Of a DNA stretch of 5,186 bases, positions 5,008-5,186 are shown in pieces (the stretch's first letter is position 1; the number at the start of each line of letters is the position of its first letter). Origin of the DNA: Actinomycetota bacterium. Lineage in GTDB: Bacteria; Actinomycetota; Actinomycetes; Nanopelagicales; Nanopelagicaceae. The position numbers were made by a program, and so were the translations under genes. The stretch lies in assembly GCA_009705165.1 (NCBI GenBank), contig WLCU01000075.1:1-5186 (forward strand), read 5' to 3'. The notes under the pieces are model-generated. The model searched no databases and was not told where the DNA came from. It saw only the letters and a program-made list of their open reading frames with translations.

Positions 5008-5186
5008 ATGCGATCACGTAGTGAATCACTTGAGTTCGCTCTCCTTGGCCTACTTTCTCAGACCCCACTACATGGCTATGAACTTCGAAAGCGCATGGGG
5101 GCGATTTTTGGCCCATTCCGCGCACTCTCATTTTCTGTTTTATATCCCCAGCTTCGTCGAATGATGGAGGCGGGATTAATTGAAGA
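5008..5186 (+). CDS. PadR-family transcriptional regulator, N-terminal part
   Basis: The gene is cut by the window end; 59 whole codons are visible from ATG at 5008, which follows an AGGAGGT site. The fragment is the winged helix-turn-helix DNA-binding domain. It shows LEFALLGLLSQTPLHGYELRK at residues 8-28, which is the PadR hallmark LLxxxPxHGYEL. It then has SFSVLYPQLRRMMEAGLIEE, the recognition helix and start of the wing (the family pattern is a tyrosine-Pro-xLxxLexxGLI). PadR proteins are cytoplasmic dimeric repressors of stress, detoxification or metabolic genes and usually control themselves. In many Actinobacteria a PadR gene with a similar N-terminus lies next to the inositol-1-phosphate synthase gene. 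Whether that holds here cannot be seen. The upstream palindromic array is the likely operator. Confidence 0.9.
   Translation, partial: MRSRSESLEFALLGLLSQTPLHGYELRKRMGAIFGPFRALSFSVLYPQLRRMMEAGLIE

Noticed and set aside
4943..5131. 62-residue minus-strand open frame over the padR start
   Set aside because: It is antisense to the PadR DNA-binding domain and its operator, with no ribosome binding site or recognisable sequence.

Overview
The window looks like a compact, AT-leaning actinobacterial chromosome segment. The protein types (an actinobacterial-style ROK glucokinase C-terminus, a PlsC-type acyltransferase, a PadR regulator), the very tight packing, the GTG starts and the apparently leaderless promoters (a TANNNT hexamer 6-7 bases before a start codon) fit small-genome actinobacteria such as the freshwater acI/Nanopelagicales group. 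That placement is inference; no rRNA or marker gene is present. The window holds no mobile element, CRISPR array, tRNA or rRNA that I can recognise.

Left part (1-2159): the 3' end of a ROK glucokinase gene (+) runs convergently into a Gfo/Idh/MocA oxidoreductase (-). The oxidoreductase is preceded, with a 4-base ATGA overlap, by an 88-residue protein of unknown function (-). A 44-base divergent gap then leads to plsC (+), a 1-acylglycerol-3-phosphate acyltransferase family member. This gap carries a good leaderless promoter for plsC.

Right part (2156-4770): three minus-strand genes in series, read from right to left: uraA (NCS2 uracil permease), a LysE/RhtB-type exporter, and a stand-alone PD-(D/E)XK nuclease of RecB/Cas4 type with two CxxC pairs. 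Gaps are 10 and 16 bases, so they can be co-transcribed. A second, leaderless promoter appears to overlap the uraA stop and could drive the last two genes separately. The nuclease runs convergently into plsC.

End (4771-5186): a 237-base divergent intergenic region, the only sizeable non-coding stretch, separates uraA from a PadR-family repressor gene (+, cut by the window end). It holds a nested palindromic array centred at 4955.5, a 7-base tandem repeat that runs into the PadR ribosome binding site, and a second 10-base palindrome nearer to uraA.

The genes do not form one obvious pathway: they cover sugar phosphorylation, lipid acylation, pyrimidine uptake, amino-acid or metabolite export, and nucleic-acid cleavage. 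I found no convincing new multi-gene system. The items most worth a second look are the operator-like structure upstream of padR, the standalone nuclease, and the repeated pattern of convergent genes sharing a TTAA stop overlap.
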